NCBI GenBank assembly: GCA_965220315.1
Contig: CBDCPP010000001.1
Location: 1-64,000 of the forward strand
Origin: JAPOXK01 sp965220315
Lineage (GTDB): Bacteria > Chloroflexota > Dehalococcoidia > Bin125
Reading direction: 5' to 3'
DNA length: 64,000 nt
A program made the position numbers and the translations under genes. Shown here in pieces: positions 26,627 through 34,907 of this stretch (position 1 is the stretch's first letter; each line of letters opens with the position of its first letter). The notes beneath the pieces are model-generated. The model searched no databases, was not told where the DNA came from, and worked only from the letters and a program-made list of their open reading frames with translations.

Positions 26627-29083
26627 ATGGTCAATACGCTTCTTCCCGAGTCGGAAATCGCGATCGGCACGATCAAAAACAGGAAGATCGAGGAGGAGAT
26701 GCGCACCTCCTACCTCGATTACGCCATGAGCGTGATCGTTGCCCGCGCTCTCCCCGACATTCGTGACGGCCTCAAGCCTGTTCAGCGGCGCATCCTCTAC
26801 GCCATTGATGACCTCAGCATCTCCGCCACTAGTTCCCACAAGAAGAGCGCTCGCATCGTCGGTGAGGTGCTCGGTAAGTACCATCCCCACTCCGAAGCGC
26901 CCGTTTATGAAGCCATGGTGCGCATGGCCCAACCATTCACCATGCGCTACCCCCTCGTTGATGGACAGGGCAACTTCGGCTCCATTGACGCTGACCCTCC
27001 GGCAGCCATGCGCTATACGGAAGCCCGCCTCAGCCGTCTCGCCGAAGAGATCCTCGCCGACCTCGACAAGCAAACCGTCGACTTCACTCCCAACTTCGAT
27101 GGATCGCTCACCGAGCCCACAGTCCTCCCGGCGCGCCTGCCCAACATCTTGGTCAACGGTTCCTCCGGCATCGCTGTTGGCATGGCGACTAACATTCCGC
27201 CTCACCACCTCGGCGAGATCGCCGAAGCGATCAAGCTGCTCATCCAGAAGCCGGATGCCTCGGTCGACGAGCTTGTCCAGATCGTCCAGGGACCGGACTT
27301 TCCCACTGGTGCCCGTGTCTTTGGACGCGCTGCCCTCCGCGAGATCTACGCGACCGGCCGCGGCCGCTTCGTCATGCAAGCCGAGTACAAGGAAGAAGAA
27401 GCGCGCGGTAATCGCGTGCAGATCGTCTTCGTTTCCCTGCCGTACCAGACCAACAAGGCCGCGCTGATCGAGCGGATTGCTGACCTCGTCCGCGAGCGCC
27501 GCATTGAGGGCATCGCCGACCTCCGTGACGAATCCGACCGCGAGGGGCTACGCGTCGTCGTCGAACTCAAGCGCGCTGGCCAGATCCGCACCGTCCGCAA
27601 CCAGCTCTTCAAACTCACGTCCCTCAGCGCTACTTACGCCGTCAATATGCTTGCCCTCGTCAACGGGCAGCCCCGCACCGTCACTCTTAGGCAAACACTC
27701 CAGGCCTTCATCGACCATCGCCGCGAGATCATTCGTCGCCGGACTCAGTTCGACCTCGATAAAGCGCGCGCGCGCCACCATATCGTCGAGGGTCTCCTCA
27801 AAGCGATCCGTAACCTCACTGCCGTCATCAAGACTATTCGCGAAGCCCGGTCCGCCGACGACGCCAAGGCAACGCTCCAGCAGCGCCCCTACAGCCTCAG
27901 CGAGCGGCAGGCCCAAGCCGTCCTCGACATGCAACTCCGCCGCCTCGCCGCCCTCGAACGACAGAAGCTGCAGGACGAGCACGAAGCACTCACCGCGCGC
28001 ATTGCCGAACTCGAAGGCATCCTCCACGACCCCAAGGAGATCGACGCCCTCATCTGCGCCGATATGGACGACCTTGCCGGAAAGTACGCCGGCCCTCGCA
28101 AGACCACCATCATTGAGCAAGATGTCGAAGATGTCAGCGATGAAGACCTCATCGCCCACGAAGCCACCGTCATTTCCGTCAGCTCCAGCGGCTACATCAA
28201 GCGCATGCCCCTCGCCTCCTACCGTCCCCAACACCGGGGCGGCAAGGGCGTCAGTGCCATGAAGACTCGCGACAGGGACGCCGTCCGCCATCTCCTCGTC
28301 ACCGATACGCATGATAATCTTTTGCTCTTCACGGACCGCGGCTGCGTCTTCAGCCTCAAGGCTCATGAAATCCCGGAACGCAGCCGCGAATGGCGCGGCC
28401 TCCCCCTCGCGAACCTTATCCAGCTCAACACCGCCGAGCGCGTCACCGCTATTGTCCCCGCTGCCAGCTTTGAAAAAGACTTCCTCGTTCTCGCTACGAG
28501 AGCCGGCGAGGTCAAAAAGACTCAGCTCAGCGCCTTCGCCTCCGTCCGCCGCGCCGGTCTTATCGCTTTCAACCTCAAGCCCGGCGACGAGTTGGTCCGC
28601 GCGACCTACGCTCATGCTGGCGACGATGTCATCGTCGTCAGCGATGCCGGCCGGGCTATCCGCTTCCCCGTTGACTCACTTCGCGCTGCCTCGCGCGGGA
28701 GCGGTGGCGTGCGGGCCATCCGCGTCCCCGAAGACAGACAACTCGTCGGCCTCGACACCGTCAAGCTCGGTAGCCAAATCCTCACCTTGACGGCCAAGGG
28801 CTATGGTAAGCGCACCTCCGAGGCCGAGTACCCGCGCAAAGGACGTGGAGGCCTCGGGATCGTCGCTCACAAGACCACTACGAAAACTGGCCCAGTCGTC
28901 GCCCTCCGCTGCGTTACCGGCGACGAAGAGCTCGTTATTATTTCCCGGGGCGGCAAGTTTCTCCGTACCGGGATCGCCTCAATCGGATCGCTTGGGCGCT
29001 CCACAATGGGTGTGCGGACCATGGACGTGCGTGGCAGTGGCGATGTCGCCGCCGTCGCCGTCGTTTCGCTGGCTTCGCGCTGA
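26627..29083 (+). CDS. gyrA: DNA gyrase subunit A
   Basis: The DNA-cleaving subunit of gyrase, 818 aa. The N-terminus has EEEMRTSYLDYAMSVIVARALPDIRDGL (family hallmark), and the catalytic Tyr is Y130 in AAMRYTEARL. The GyrA box needed for DNA wrapping reads QHRGGKG (about residue 540), close to the canonical Q-R-R-G-G-K-G, which supports GyrA over ParC. The quinolone pocket is atypical: KYHPHSEAPVYEAMVRM replaces KYHPHGDSAVYDTIVRM, so E. coli Gly81, Asp82, Ser83, Ala84 and Asp87 become Ser89, Glu90, Ala91, Pro92 and Glu95. No gyrB is in the window. No clear Shine-Dalgarno precedes the ATG. Confidence 0.95.
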   Translation: MVNTLLPESEIAIGTIKNRKIEEEMRTSYLDYAMSVIVARALPDIRDGLKPVQRRILYAIDDLSISATSSHKKSARIVGEVLGKYHPHSEAPVYEAMVRMAQPFTMRYPLVDGQGNFGSIDADPPAAMRYTEARLSRLAEEILADLDKQTVDFTPNFDGSLTEPTVLPARLPNILVNGSSGIAVGMATNIPPHHLGEIAEAIKLLIQKPDASVDELVQIVQGPDFPTGARVFGRAALREIYATGRGRFVMQAEYKEEEARGNRVQIVFVSLPYQTNKAALIERIADLVRERRIEGIADLRDESDREGLRVVVELKRAGQIRTVRNQLFKLTSLSATYAVNMLALVNGQPRTVTLRQTLQAFIDHRREIIRRRTQFDLDKARARHHIVEGLLKAIRNLTAVIKTIREARSADDAKATLQQRPYSLSERQAQAVLDMQLRRLAALERQKLQDEHEALTARIAELEGILHDPKEIDALICADMDDLAGKYAGPRKTTIIEQDVEDVSDEDLIAHEATVISVSSSGYIKRMPLASYRPQHRGGKGVSAMKTRDRDAVRHLLVTDTHDNLLLFTDRGCVFSLKAHEIPERSREWRGLPLANLIQLNTAERVTAIVPAASFEKDFLVLATRAGEVKKTQLSAFASVRRAGLIAFNLKPGDELVRATYAHAGDDVIVVSDAGRAIRFPVDSLRAASRGSGGVRAIRVPEDRQLVGLDTVKLGSQILTLTAKGYGKRTSEAEYPRKGRGGLGIVAHKTTTKTGPVVALRCVTGDEELVIISRGGKFLRTGIASIGSLGRSTMGVRTMDVRGSGDVAAVAVVSLASR

Positions 29084-29224
29084 TCCTGCCCCATCCGCCG
29101 CCGCGCGGGATGAAGATCAACTGTCCCGTCAAGCAGCTACGACTTCCTCCAGCATGTGTTGCTCTACAGCAGTGCCGGCGGCAGTCTCGCTAGCGCAGGG
29201 CGCCTCCCCCACTGCCTGGAGGGC

Positions 29225-30232
29225 TTAGTAGCCGCGCTCCAGATTCACTATATGCGCCAGTGGTTCTCCTGCCACGAACCGCCGCAGATTCGTTTCGAAT
29301 ACCTTTCCCGCCTCCGACACCCAGTCATTGAATACACCGCTGCTGTGCGGCGTGATGTGCAGATTCGGCGTTGACCACAAAACATCCCCATCGGGTAGTG
29401 GTTCTGGAACCACGACGTCCGTGTAGGCCGCCGCGATCCGCTTCTCTCTGAGCGCCTCCACCAATGCTGCTTGGTCCACCACGGCTCCACGCGCGATGTT
29501 CACCAAGACCCCTTCCGGCTTCATAGCCGCTAGCGCTTCTGCGTCGAAGAAGCCGCGCGTCGTTTCGGTCAGCGGCACTGCCAGCACCACGTAATCCCCT
29601 TGTGCCACCATCTCGTACAGCTGATCTGGCCCAAAGAGTTGATCGCAGTGCAGCGCTCTCTCCCCGGCGCGCGCGCTGCGTCTCGATCCCAGCACCCGCG
29701 CCCCGAACGCCTGGCACAGGCGCGCTGTTTCCCCCCCGATCGCTCCCATCCCTACGATCGCCACAGTTGCTCCGCGGAGTGTGCCCAACCGATCCTTGCG
29801 GCTCCACACTGCCTCCGCTTGCCGCGCGAAAAAAAACGGCATCTGTTTCGCGTGCATCAGCAAGAACGCCAATACCCACTCCGCTACTGGCGTTGCGTAC
29901 AGGTCGCCTGCATTGGTCAGGACTACACCGCTGGGAAGTGGCCGGTTCATTGCTTGGTCTGCTCCTGCCGACGCCAGCTGGATCCAGCGCAGCGGCCCGC
30001 TCTCCGGCAGCCAAGAGTGATCAAAGCCCAGCGTGAACAGTGCCTCGCTCTCCGACAGTGCCTCGCGAATCTCCGCTGCTGCCTCATCGCCCTCCCCTTC
30101 CGCTCTCCGGAAGCGTCGCCGTGCCTCCTGGCTCAGCACCCGCACCCGCACCCGCACGTCGATTGCTTGCAGCGCATGCTGTGTCGCCTCTGGCAACGGC
30201 AAGGCCGACAGCACGCGCACCGGCTCGTTCAT
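29225..30232 (-). CDS. D-2-hydroxyacid dehydrogenase family protein
   Basis: A 335-aa NAD(P)-dependent dehydrogenase of the D-isomer-specific 2-hydroxyacid family (GhrA/phosphoglycerate dehydrogenase-like). The nucleotide fold has VAIVGMGAIGGETARLCQAFG. Catalytic residues are visible: Arg in VNIARGAVVDQ, Glu in VVVPEPLPDGD, and His in ITPHSSGVFNDW. The substrate-side loop in the N-terminal domain is ASAGADQAMNRPLP. ATG at 30232 is chosen for its strong AAGGAGGGG Shine-Dalgarno; the frame is open to 30292. It diverges from tsaE. The physiological 2-oxoacid cannot be named. Confidence 0.85.
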   Translation of the reverse strand: MNEPVRVLSALPLPEATQHALQAIDVRVRVRVLSQEARRRFRRAEGEGDEAAAEIREALSESEALFTLGFDHSWLPESGPLRWIQLASAGADQAMNRPLPSGVVLTNAGDLYATPVAEWVLAFLLMHAKQMPFFFARQAEAVWSRKDRLGTLRGATVAIVGMGAIGGETARLCQAFGARVLGSRRSARAGERALHCDQLFGPDQLYEMVAQGDYVVLAVPLTETTRGFFDAEALAAMKPEGVLVNIARGAVVDQAALVEALREKRIAAAYTDVVVPEPLPDGDVLWSTPNLHITPHSSGVFNDWVSEAGKVFETNLRRFVAGEPLAHIVNLERGY

Positions 30233-30342
30233 TGCCCCCTCCTTCAACCGCGCCAGTCTACGCTCCTGGTTGCTGGTCAATCTGCTGCGCAATCACCCGC
30301 GTGGCGGTACTGCACCGTCCCTCCTCATATACTTGCGGAAGA

Positions 30343-30885
30343 ATGCTTTCCTCCAAAGAAGTCACTGTGCCCCCCCCTACTTCGGCGTCCCGCTGGTCGG
30401 CCACCACCCGCTCGCCGGCGGAGACCGCCGCCCTCGGCGAGCGCCTCGGCCGTTTGCTGCAGCGCGGCGACATCGTCTTGCTCTCCGGCGAGCTCGGCGT
30501 TGGTAAAACCGTCTTTGCCCAAGGCATCGGCTGCGGCCTCGGCACGCCGACACCGGTTCGCAGCTCCAGCTTCGTACTGCTCTCCGAGCATCCCGGCGGC
30601 CGTTTGCCTCTCTTCCACGCCGACCTCTATCGCCTTGCTACCGTTGAAGTCGCTGATCTTTGGCTCGACGAAGAGGCTGCTGATGGAATCCTCGTCGTCG
30701 AGTGGCCCGAGCGCTGGGCTGCGGATACCCCTGCCGACCACCTGCTGGTTCGCTTCGAGGCCGATCTTGATCCCCAGGTGATCACGGAGCACCGCTTTAT
30801 CACCATCGCCGCCTGTGGTCCCACTGCCGCCGCGCGGCTTCAGTGCTTCACGGCTCATGAGCGCTCACCTGGTGAGCGCCGCTAA
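30343..30885 (+). CDS. tsaE: tRNA t6A synthesis ATPase TsaE
   Basis: TsaE is the small P-loop ATPase that drives turnover of the TsaB-TsaD complex making threonylcarbamoyladenosine (t6A37) on ANN-decoding tRNAs. The protein has Walker A SGELGVGKTVFAQGI (residues 49-56), the TPTPVRSSSFVLLSEH segment matching TSPTF-type, LFHADLYRL, and VVEWPERWA, all typical. The start may be ATG 30343 or GTG 30367; the leader up to residue 25 is variable. tsaB follows after 15 bases, so the pair is a small operon. tsaD is not in the window. Confidence 0.92.
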   Translation: MLSSKEVTVPPPTSASRWSATTRSPAETAALGERLGRLLQRGDIVLLSGELGVGKTVFAQGIGCGLGTPTPVRSSSFVLLSEHPGGRLPLFHADLYRLATVEVADLWLDEEAADGILVVEWPERWAADTPADHLLVRFEADLDPQVITEHRFITIAACGPTAAARLQCFTAHERSPGERR

Positions 30886-30900
30886 GGTGGGCGGTCGCTA

Positions 30901-31677
30901 ATGGAACTTGCCATCGACACCGTCGGCCCCACTGCCAGCATCGCCCTCAGTGATAAGGGCCGTATCGTCGCCGAGTTCACTTGGCCCGCCGGTCGGCGGC
31001 ACACTCCCACTCTCGTCCCCATGATCGATCAGGCTTGCCGCCTCGCCCAAGTCGAGTCCCAAGCGCTCACCGCCGTCTTCGTCGATGTTGGTCCTGGCGC
31101 TTACGGCGGTATCCGATCCGGCATCGCCACCGCCACCGCTCTCGCCCTCGCCCTGACGATTCCCGCTCTTGGCGTCGGCCGCTTGGAGATCGAGACTTAC
31201 GCTCATGCCGCTAGTCCTGGCGACATCGCCGCCGTGCACGCCGCTGGCCGCGGCCAATGGGCTCTCGCTCGCTACCGCGGCCCTGCGAGCACATGGACCG
31301 AGCTCAGTGCGCCCTGTCTCCACCCTGACTGGAGTGCCCTCTTCAACGCTCTTCACTGTGCCACCGCATCCCCCGGCCTCCTCACAGGCGATCTTGATCG
31401 GCTTAGCGACCCGGATCGCAGCACGCTCGTCGCTCAAGGCTGGACCCTCGCTACCCCCGCCGCCGCGCTGCGTCGCGCGGGATTCCTTGCCGAGCTCGGG
31501 TGGAATCGGCTCCAAGCGGGCGGCGATCTCTCCCTTAGTTGCCTCGAGCCCATCTACCTACGCGAGCCCGCCATCGGCCCCCAACCCCAACCGCCGGCGC
31601 AAACGGAGTCTCAGAACAGAGAACCCCTCGCAACGACGGATCTCCAGCACTCATCCTCCACACTTTCGCGGAAGTAG
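30901..31677 (+). CDS. tsaB: tRNA t6A synthesis scaffold TsaB
   Basis: TsaB is the inactive ASKHA-fold partner that binds TsaD. The 258-aa protein has LAIDTVGPTASIALSDKG at the start (family LaIDTs-x-x-x-sval), RRHTPTLVPMIDQ in place of the usual R-x-Hs-x-x-L-x-P-x-i, and VDVGPGAYGGIRSGIATATALAL, close to G-PGsFTGlRiG. The Phe-Thr of the usual PGSFTGLR is Tyr-Gly here. The C-terminal 30 residues are Pro/Gln/Ser-rich and probably disordered. ndk begins 6 bases downstream. Confidence 0.9.
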   Translation: MELAIDTVGPTASIALSDKGRIVAEFTWPAGRRHTPTLVPMIDQACRLAQVESQALTAVFVDVGPGAYGGIRSGIATATALALALTIPALGVGRLEIETYAHAASPGDIAAVHAAGRGQWALARYRGPASTWTELSAPCLHPDWSALFNALHCATASPGLLTGDLDRLSDPDRSTLVAQGWTLATPAAALRRAGFLAELGWNRLQAGGDLSLSCLEPIYLREPAIGPQPQPPAQTESQNREPLATTDLQHSSSTLSRK

Positions 31678-31682
31678 AAAAA

Positions 31683-32138
31683 ATGACGATCGAACGCAGC
31701 CTTGTTCTCGTAAAGCCCGACGGCGTGCAGCGTGGCCTCAGTGGCCGAATCCTTGCCCGACTTGAGGAGCGTGGCCTCAAGCTCATCGGCCTTAAGCTCA
31801 TCCGCATTAGCGAAACCCTCGGTCGCCGGCACTACGCTGAGCACGTCGACAAGCCTTTCTTTCCCGGCCTGCTCGAATACATGATCAGTGGCCCCGTGGT
31901 CGTTGCTGCCTTCGAGGGCCCCGGCGCCGTTACCGCCATCCGCAACGCCATGGGCGCAACCAATCCACTCGAGGCAGCCCCGGGTACCGTCCGTGGCGAC
32001 TACGCACTCGAAGTTGGCCGCAACCTCGTCCACGGCTCTGACTCGGTCGAGTCGGGCCGGAGGGAGATCGCCCTCTTCTTCTCCGAAGACGATCTGCTTC
32101 CTTGGGATCGCGATACCGATCGCTGGATTTACGAGTAA
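31683..32138 (+). CDS. ndk: Nucleoside diphosphate kinase
   Basis: NDK balances NTP pools by passing phosphate from ATP to NDPs through a phospho-His. At 151 aa it is standard. Seen are SLVLVKPDGVQRGLSGRIL at the N-terminus, HYAEHVDKPFFPGLLEYM, and the active site NLVHGSDSVESGRREI with His117. The C-terminal WIYE closes the hexamer fold. ATG 31683 is chosen; the in-frame upstream open part overlaps tsaB. It is likely co-transcribed with tsaE and tsaB. Confidence 0.97.
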   Translation: MTIERSLVLVKPDGVQRGLSGRILARLEERGLKLIGLKLIRISETLGRRHYAEHVDKPFFPGLLEYMISGPVVVAAFEGPGAVTAIRNAMGATNPLEAAPGTVRGDYALEVGRNLVHGSDSVESGRREIALFFSEDDLLPWDRDTDRWIYE

Positions 32139-32172
32139 TCTCGCCGCATGCGCCCCCAGCCGAGCAGCACGC

Positions 32173-32520
32173 CTATTCGATCCGCAGTAGTGGCTTCCCG
32201 CCCGACCAGAGCTGCTCCAGGCCGTAGTAATGGCGCTGCTCGGGAGTAAGCAAGTGCACGACCACGTCCCCGTAGTCGAACAGCTGCCAGCCGGAGTCGG
32301 ACTTTCCCTCGCGCCGTGGTTTGACCGCTCCCGTCTCGGCGGGTACTTCTCGCTCTACCACATGCGCCAGCGCTTCGAATTGACGCGGCGATTTCGCCGT
32401 CGCGATCACGAAGTAGTCCGTGAACCCGGCGACTCGGCTGATATCCAGCACCACTACCGCCTCCGCCTGCAATTCGGCCAGCGCGTCGGCGATATGGCGA
32501 GCAAGCTGCGATCCCTGCAG
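32173..32520 (-). CDS. rsfS: Ribosome silencing factor RsfS, start codon unclear (possible CTG)
   Basis: RsfS binds L14 on the 50S subunit and blocks subunit joining in starvation. The core is clear: AVVVLDISRVAGFTDYFVIATA, then the DYGDVVVHLLTPEQRHYYGLEQLW block that is the most conserved part. The first normal start is TTG 32472, giving 99 aa but leaving out the first helix. Conserved-looking residues (QLARHIADALAELQ) continue upstream in frame to a CTG at 32520, and no ATG, GTG or TTG occurs before an in-frame TAG near 32570. CTG 32520 gives 115 aa, the family length. It diverges from mnmA. Confidence 0.85.
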   Translation of the reverse strand: MQGSQLARHIADALAELQAEAVVVLDISRVAGFTDYFVIATAKSPRQFEALAHVVEREVPAETGAVKPRREGKSDSGWQLFDYGDVVVHLLTPEQRHYYGLEQLWSGGKPLLRIE

Positions 32521-32588
32521 GCGCTCCGTCCTCTCTCGTGCAGCCGCGCGCGCGACTGCACCGCGCTACAGCAGGCGGGAGTATAGCA

Positions 32589-33713
32589 ATGTCCGAGCGG
32601 ATCGTCGTCGCCATGAGCGGCGGCGTTGACTCCTCCGTCGCCGCCTTACTTTGCAAGGAGCAAGGCTACGACACCATCGGCATCACCATGCGCCTCTGGA
32701 CCGAGGCGCGCCCTGCTGGCTTCAGCGGCCGCACCCAATGCTGCGGCGTCGAGGACATCGACGACGCCCGCCGTATCGCCCAGCAGATCGATATTCCCCA
32801 CTACGTGCTCAACCTGGAGAAACCCTTCCGTACCAAGGTCGTCGATCACTTCGTCGATGCCTACGCGCAAGGCCGCACCCCCAACCCTTGCCTCGAATGC
32901 AACACCCACATCAAGTTCGATGCCTTCTTCCAGCGGGCCATGGCCCTCGGCGCCAGCTACATCGCCACCGGCCACTACGCCCGCCGCGTCGAAGGATCCG
33001 ACGGCGTTGAGCTTCACCGTGCCCTCGATTCCGGCAAGGACCAGTCCTACGTTCTTTACACCCTTCCCGCCGAGGTGCGAGCGCGCACGCTTTTCCCTCT
33101 CGGCGAGATTGACAAGGACGATGTCCGCGCGATCGCCAAGCGGCACGGGCTGGCGGTAGCCGACAAGCCCGACAGCGCCGACATCTGCTTCGTCCCCGGC
33201 GGGGACTACCGCGACTTCCTCGCCCGCTACCTCCCGGACCGTCCCGGCGCCTTCGTCGATCGTGACGGCCGCCGCATGGGCGAGCACCAAGGCGCTCATC
33301 GCTTCACCATTGGTCAGCGCCGCGGTCTCGGCCTCACTCTCGGCGCGCCCGCCTTCGTCACCTCCATCGACCCCGCTCGCAACGCCGTGGAGCTCGGTGC
33401 TGCGGACGATCTGCGCGTCGCCGGTCTCCGCGCCACCGATTGGCGCTGGCTCATCCCCGCGCCCGCCTTGCCCATGGATACCCACGTCAAACTCCGCTAC
33501 CGCGCGGTGCCGGTTCCCGCCTCTCTCTACCCGACCGATCCCAAGGCCGCTGATACGGTCTGGTTCCGGCTCCGCGCCCCCGCCGGCGCCGTCGCTCCTG
33601 GACAAGCCGTCGTCTGCTACGACGGATCCCGCGTCATCGCCGGCGGCACCATTGAGCGCACCGTGCGCGACTGGGACCAGGCGCTCGTGGCCCAAGCCAC
33701 GCCATCCTCCTGA
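32589..33713 (+). CDS. mnmA: tRNA-specific 2-thiouridylase MnmA
   Basis: MnmA adds sulfur to U34 of Lys, Glu and Gln tRNAs. In 374 aa it has the ATP-pyrophosphatase PP-loop SGGVDSS (residues 10-16), the first catalytic Cys in TPNPCLECNTHIKF (C101), the second in DSADICFVPGGDYRDFL, and the C-terminal barrel starting at HRFTIGQRRGLG. ATG 32589 is the chosen start; an in-frame extension to 32538 lacks similarity. It diverges from rsfS over about 70 bases that must hold two promoters. With tsaE/tsaB nearby, the cluster has a tRNA-modification theme. Confidence 0.96.
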   Translation: MSERIVVAMSGGVDSSVAALLCKEQGYDTIGITMRLWTEARPAGFSGRTQCCGVEDIDDARRIAQQIDIPHYVLNLEKPFRTKVVDHFVDAYAQGRTPNPCLECNTHIKFDAFFQRAMALGASYIATGHYARRVEGSDGVELHRALDSGKDQSYVLYTLPAEVRARTLFPLGEIDKDDVRAIAKRHGLAVADKPDSADICFVPGGDYRDFLARYLPDRPGAFVDRDGRRMGEHQGAHRFTIGQRRGLGLTLGAPAFVTSIDPARNAVELGAADDLRVAGLRATDWRWLIPAPALPMDTHVKLRYRAVPVPASLYPTDPKAADTVWFRLRAPAGAVAPGQAVVCYDGSRVIAGGTIERTVRDWDQALVAQATPSS

Positions 33714-33839
33714 GCGCTGCTTCGTGGATCAGCGCCTCTCGCTTTACGTGTTACACTCCCGTTCGCTGCGTTACGGCGCATAACATACCGACCCGCCTCC
33801 GATCATGTCGGCCGCGCCGCGTAGGAAGGCAGCGCCACG

Positions 33840-34160
33840 CTGGAAACGCTCTCCATCCTTACCGACATCCGTGACATCGTCCTGATCGTCTTCGGCATCG
33901 TCGCCATCCTCACCCTTATCGTGACGATCACCGTGCTCGCGGCCGTCGGCTGGGGCCTCTATCGCTTCCTCGGCGTCGGCCGGGCGACTATCAGCGATGG
34001 CCTCGGTCCCCTTCTCGAAACCGCCGGCGGTACCGCGCGCAGCGTCCGCGTCACCAGCGAGTACGTCTCCGATGCCGTCGTCACTCCCATCATCCGCGTG
34101 CGCAGCTTCATTGCCGGCGTGCGGCGCGCCCTGAGCATCTTCGGCGGGCGCTTCGGCTGA
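33840..34160 (+). CDS. Small single-span membrane protein, possible CTG start
   Basis: Coding character begins upstream of the first normal start codon. GTG 33921 would begin inside a membrane helix. Reading further up, the frame gives ETLSILTDIRDIVLIVFGI followed by VAILTLIVTITVLAAVGWGL, a complete helix with an N-terminal soluble turn, starting from CTG 33840 with GGAAGG ten bases upstream; an in-frame TAG at 33822 sets the limit. That gives 106 aa. The C-terminal half is a soluble amphipathic stretch (TSEYVSDAVVTPIIRVRSF). No family is recognised. It is coupled to the next gene by TGATG. Confidence 0.55.
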   Translation: METLSILTDIRDIVLIVFGIVAILTLIVTITVLAAVGWGLYRFLGVGRATISDGLGPLLETAGGTARSVRVTSEYVSDAVVTPIIRVRSFIAGVRRALSIFGGRFG

Positions 34161-34402
34161 TGGCTTTCGGGCGCGGTCTCCTTTTCGGCTTCTTCGTCGG
34201 CGTCATCGCCACCGCTGCGCGTCGCCGCTCAATCGGGTCCGGATCCGCGCCCAGCGCTGCTCCGCCCGGTGCGCCGTCATCGCTGCGCGACGCCGTAGCC
34301 GCCGGACGCCAGGCCGCCCGCGACGAGCAGGAGCGGCTCCAACACGAGTTCCGCACCGCGCGCCGCCGCGGCGATCTCCACTCCGAGAGCGAAGACAACT
34401 AG
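34160..34402 (+). CDS. Small YtxH-like membrane protein
   Basis: An 80-aa protein whose ATG overlaps the previous stop (TGATG). It opens with a Gly-rich membrane segment (GRGLLFGFFVGVIATAA) followed by Arg residues and a charged, helical, probably cytoplasmic tail rich in Ala, Arg and Glu (ARDEQERLQHEFRTARRRG). This layout resembles YtxH/DUF948-type envelope-stress proteins, but that is only a similarity of form. Together with its neighbour it is likely a two-gene membrane module. Confidence 0.6.
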   Translation: MAFGRGLLFGFFVGVIATAARRRSIGSGSAPSAAPPGAPSSLRDAVAAGRQAARDEQERLQHEFRTARRRGDLHSESEDN

Positions 34403-34551
34403 CAGGCGCTGAACAACGGCCGCGATGCGACAGCGCTGCGCCGGCGATGGCCAGGAGGCGACACCGAGCGTCCGGCGGACCTGCTGCCGGTAGTTACAGC
34501 GGCCCTTTTCATCCTTGATATCCTGGCTTTCCGGGGTGACGGAACAATACT

Positions 34552-34574
34552 TAGCGGCGCCGTTGGTATATTGA
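34552..34574 (+). promoter_or_regulatory. Promoter block of tRNA-Ser(CGA)
   Basis: The 23 bases TAGCGGCGCCGTTGGTATATTGA-type (two short halves: TAGCGG..GCCGTTG and TATATTGA) recur with two changes before the second tRNA-Ser. TATATT at 34567-34572 is a good -10 element, 12 bases before the tRNA start. The -35 is not clear. Confidence 0.5.
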
Positions 34575-34584
34575 ACGCTGAGCG

Positions 34585-34675
34585 GGAGAGGTGTCCGAGT
34601 GGTTGAAGGTGCCGATCTCGAAAATCGGTAGGGCTCAAAAGGCCCTCGTGGGTTCGAATCCCACCCTCTCCGCCA
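34585..34675 (+). tRNA. tRNA-Ser (anticodon CGA)
   Basis: The acceptor GGAGAGG (34585-34591) pairs with CCTCTCC (34665-34671); the discriminator is G and the CCA is encoded. The anticodon stem CCGAT/ATCGG holds CT-CGA-AA, reading UCG codons. The long variable arm (GGGCTCAAAAGGCCC) is type II, as expected for Ser. The T arm is GTGGG-TTCGAAT-CCCAC. Its 3' end is one of two possible sources of the integration-site copy at 41622-41644. Confidence 0.96.
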
Positions 34676-34718
34676 ACCATATCGCATAAAGTGCTTATTT
34701 TGTAGGCAAAACAGACAC

Positions 34719-34734
34719 AAGCCTCGGAAGGCTT
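34719..34734 (+). terminator. Small hairpin after tRNA-Ser(CGA)
   Basis: AAGCCT and AGGCTT form a perfect 6-bp stem with a CGGA tetraloop. It is followed by ATCACTTTA rather than a T run, so it is a weak terminator candidate only. Confidence 0.3.
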
Positions 34735-34775
34735 ATCACTTTACGTATCCTCCCGTGTCCGGGCGACGCGGTGCC

Positions 34776-34798
34776 TAGCGGTGCCGTTGCTATATTGA
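34776..34798 (+). promoter_or_regulatory. Promoter block of tRNA-Ser(GGA)
   Basis: This is the second copy of the 23-base block seen before tRNA-Ser(CGA), differing at two positions, with TATATT at 34791-34796 as -10. Its conservation between paralogous tRNA genes, while surrounding sequence differs, supports a promoter role. Confidence 0.5.
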
Positions 34799-34814
34799 CG
34801 GGGATCGCGGAGCG

Positions 34815-34905
34815 GGAGAGGTGCTGGAGTGGCTGAACAGGCACGCCTGGAAAGCGTGTAGGGGCGTCTCGTCCCTCATGGGTTCGAATCCCATCCTCTC
34901 CGCCA
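34815..34905 (+). tRNA. tRNA-Ser (anticodon GGA)
   Basis: The acceptor GGAGAGG (34815-34821) pairs with CCTCTCC (34895-34901), followed by discriminator G and an encoded CCA. The anticodon stem CACGC/GCGTG holds CT-GGA-AA, reading UCC/UCU. A long variable arm (GGGGCGTCTCGTCCC) marks type II. The decayed island starts directly after it. Confidence 0.96.
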
Positions 34906-34907
34906 CA
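34885..34907 (+). repeat. Candidate attachment site (tRNA side)
   Basis: The 3' end of tRNA-Ser(GGA) plus two following bases matches 41622-41644 at 21 of 23 positions, with an exact 13-base core CCTCTCCGCCACA. The 3' end of tRNA-Ser(CGA) (34659-34675) shares a longer exact core of 17 bases, TCCCACCCTCTCCGCCA. Either could be the original attB. Confidence 0.5.
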
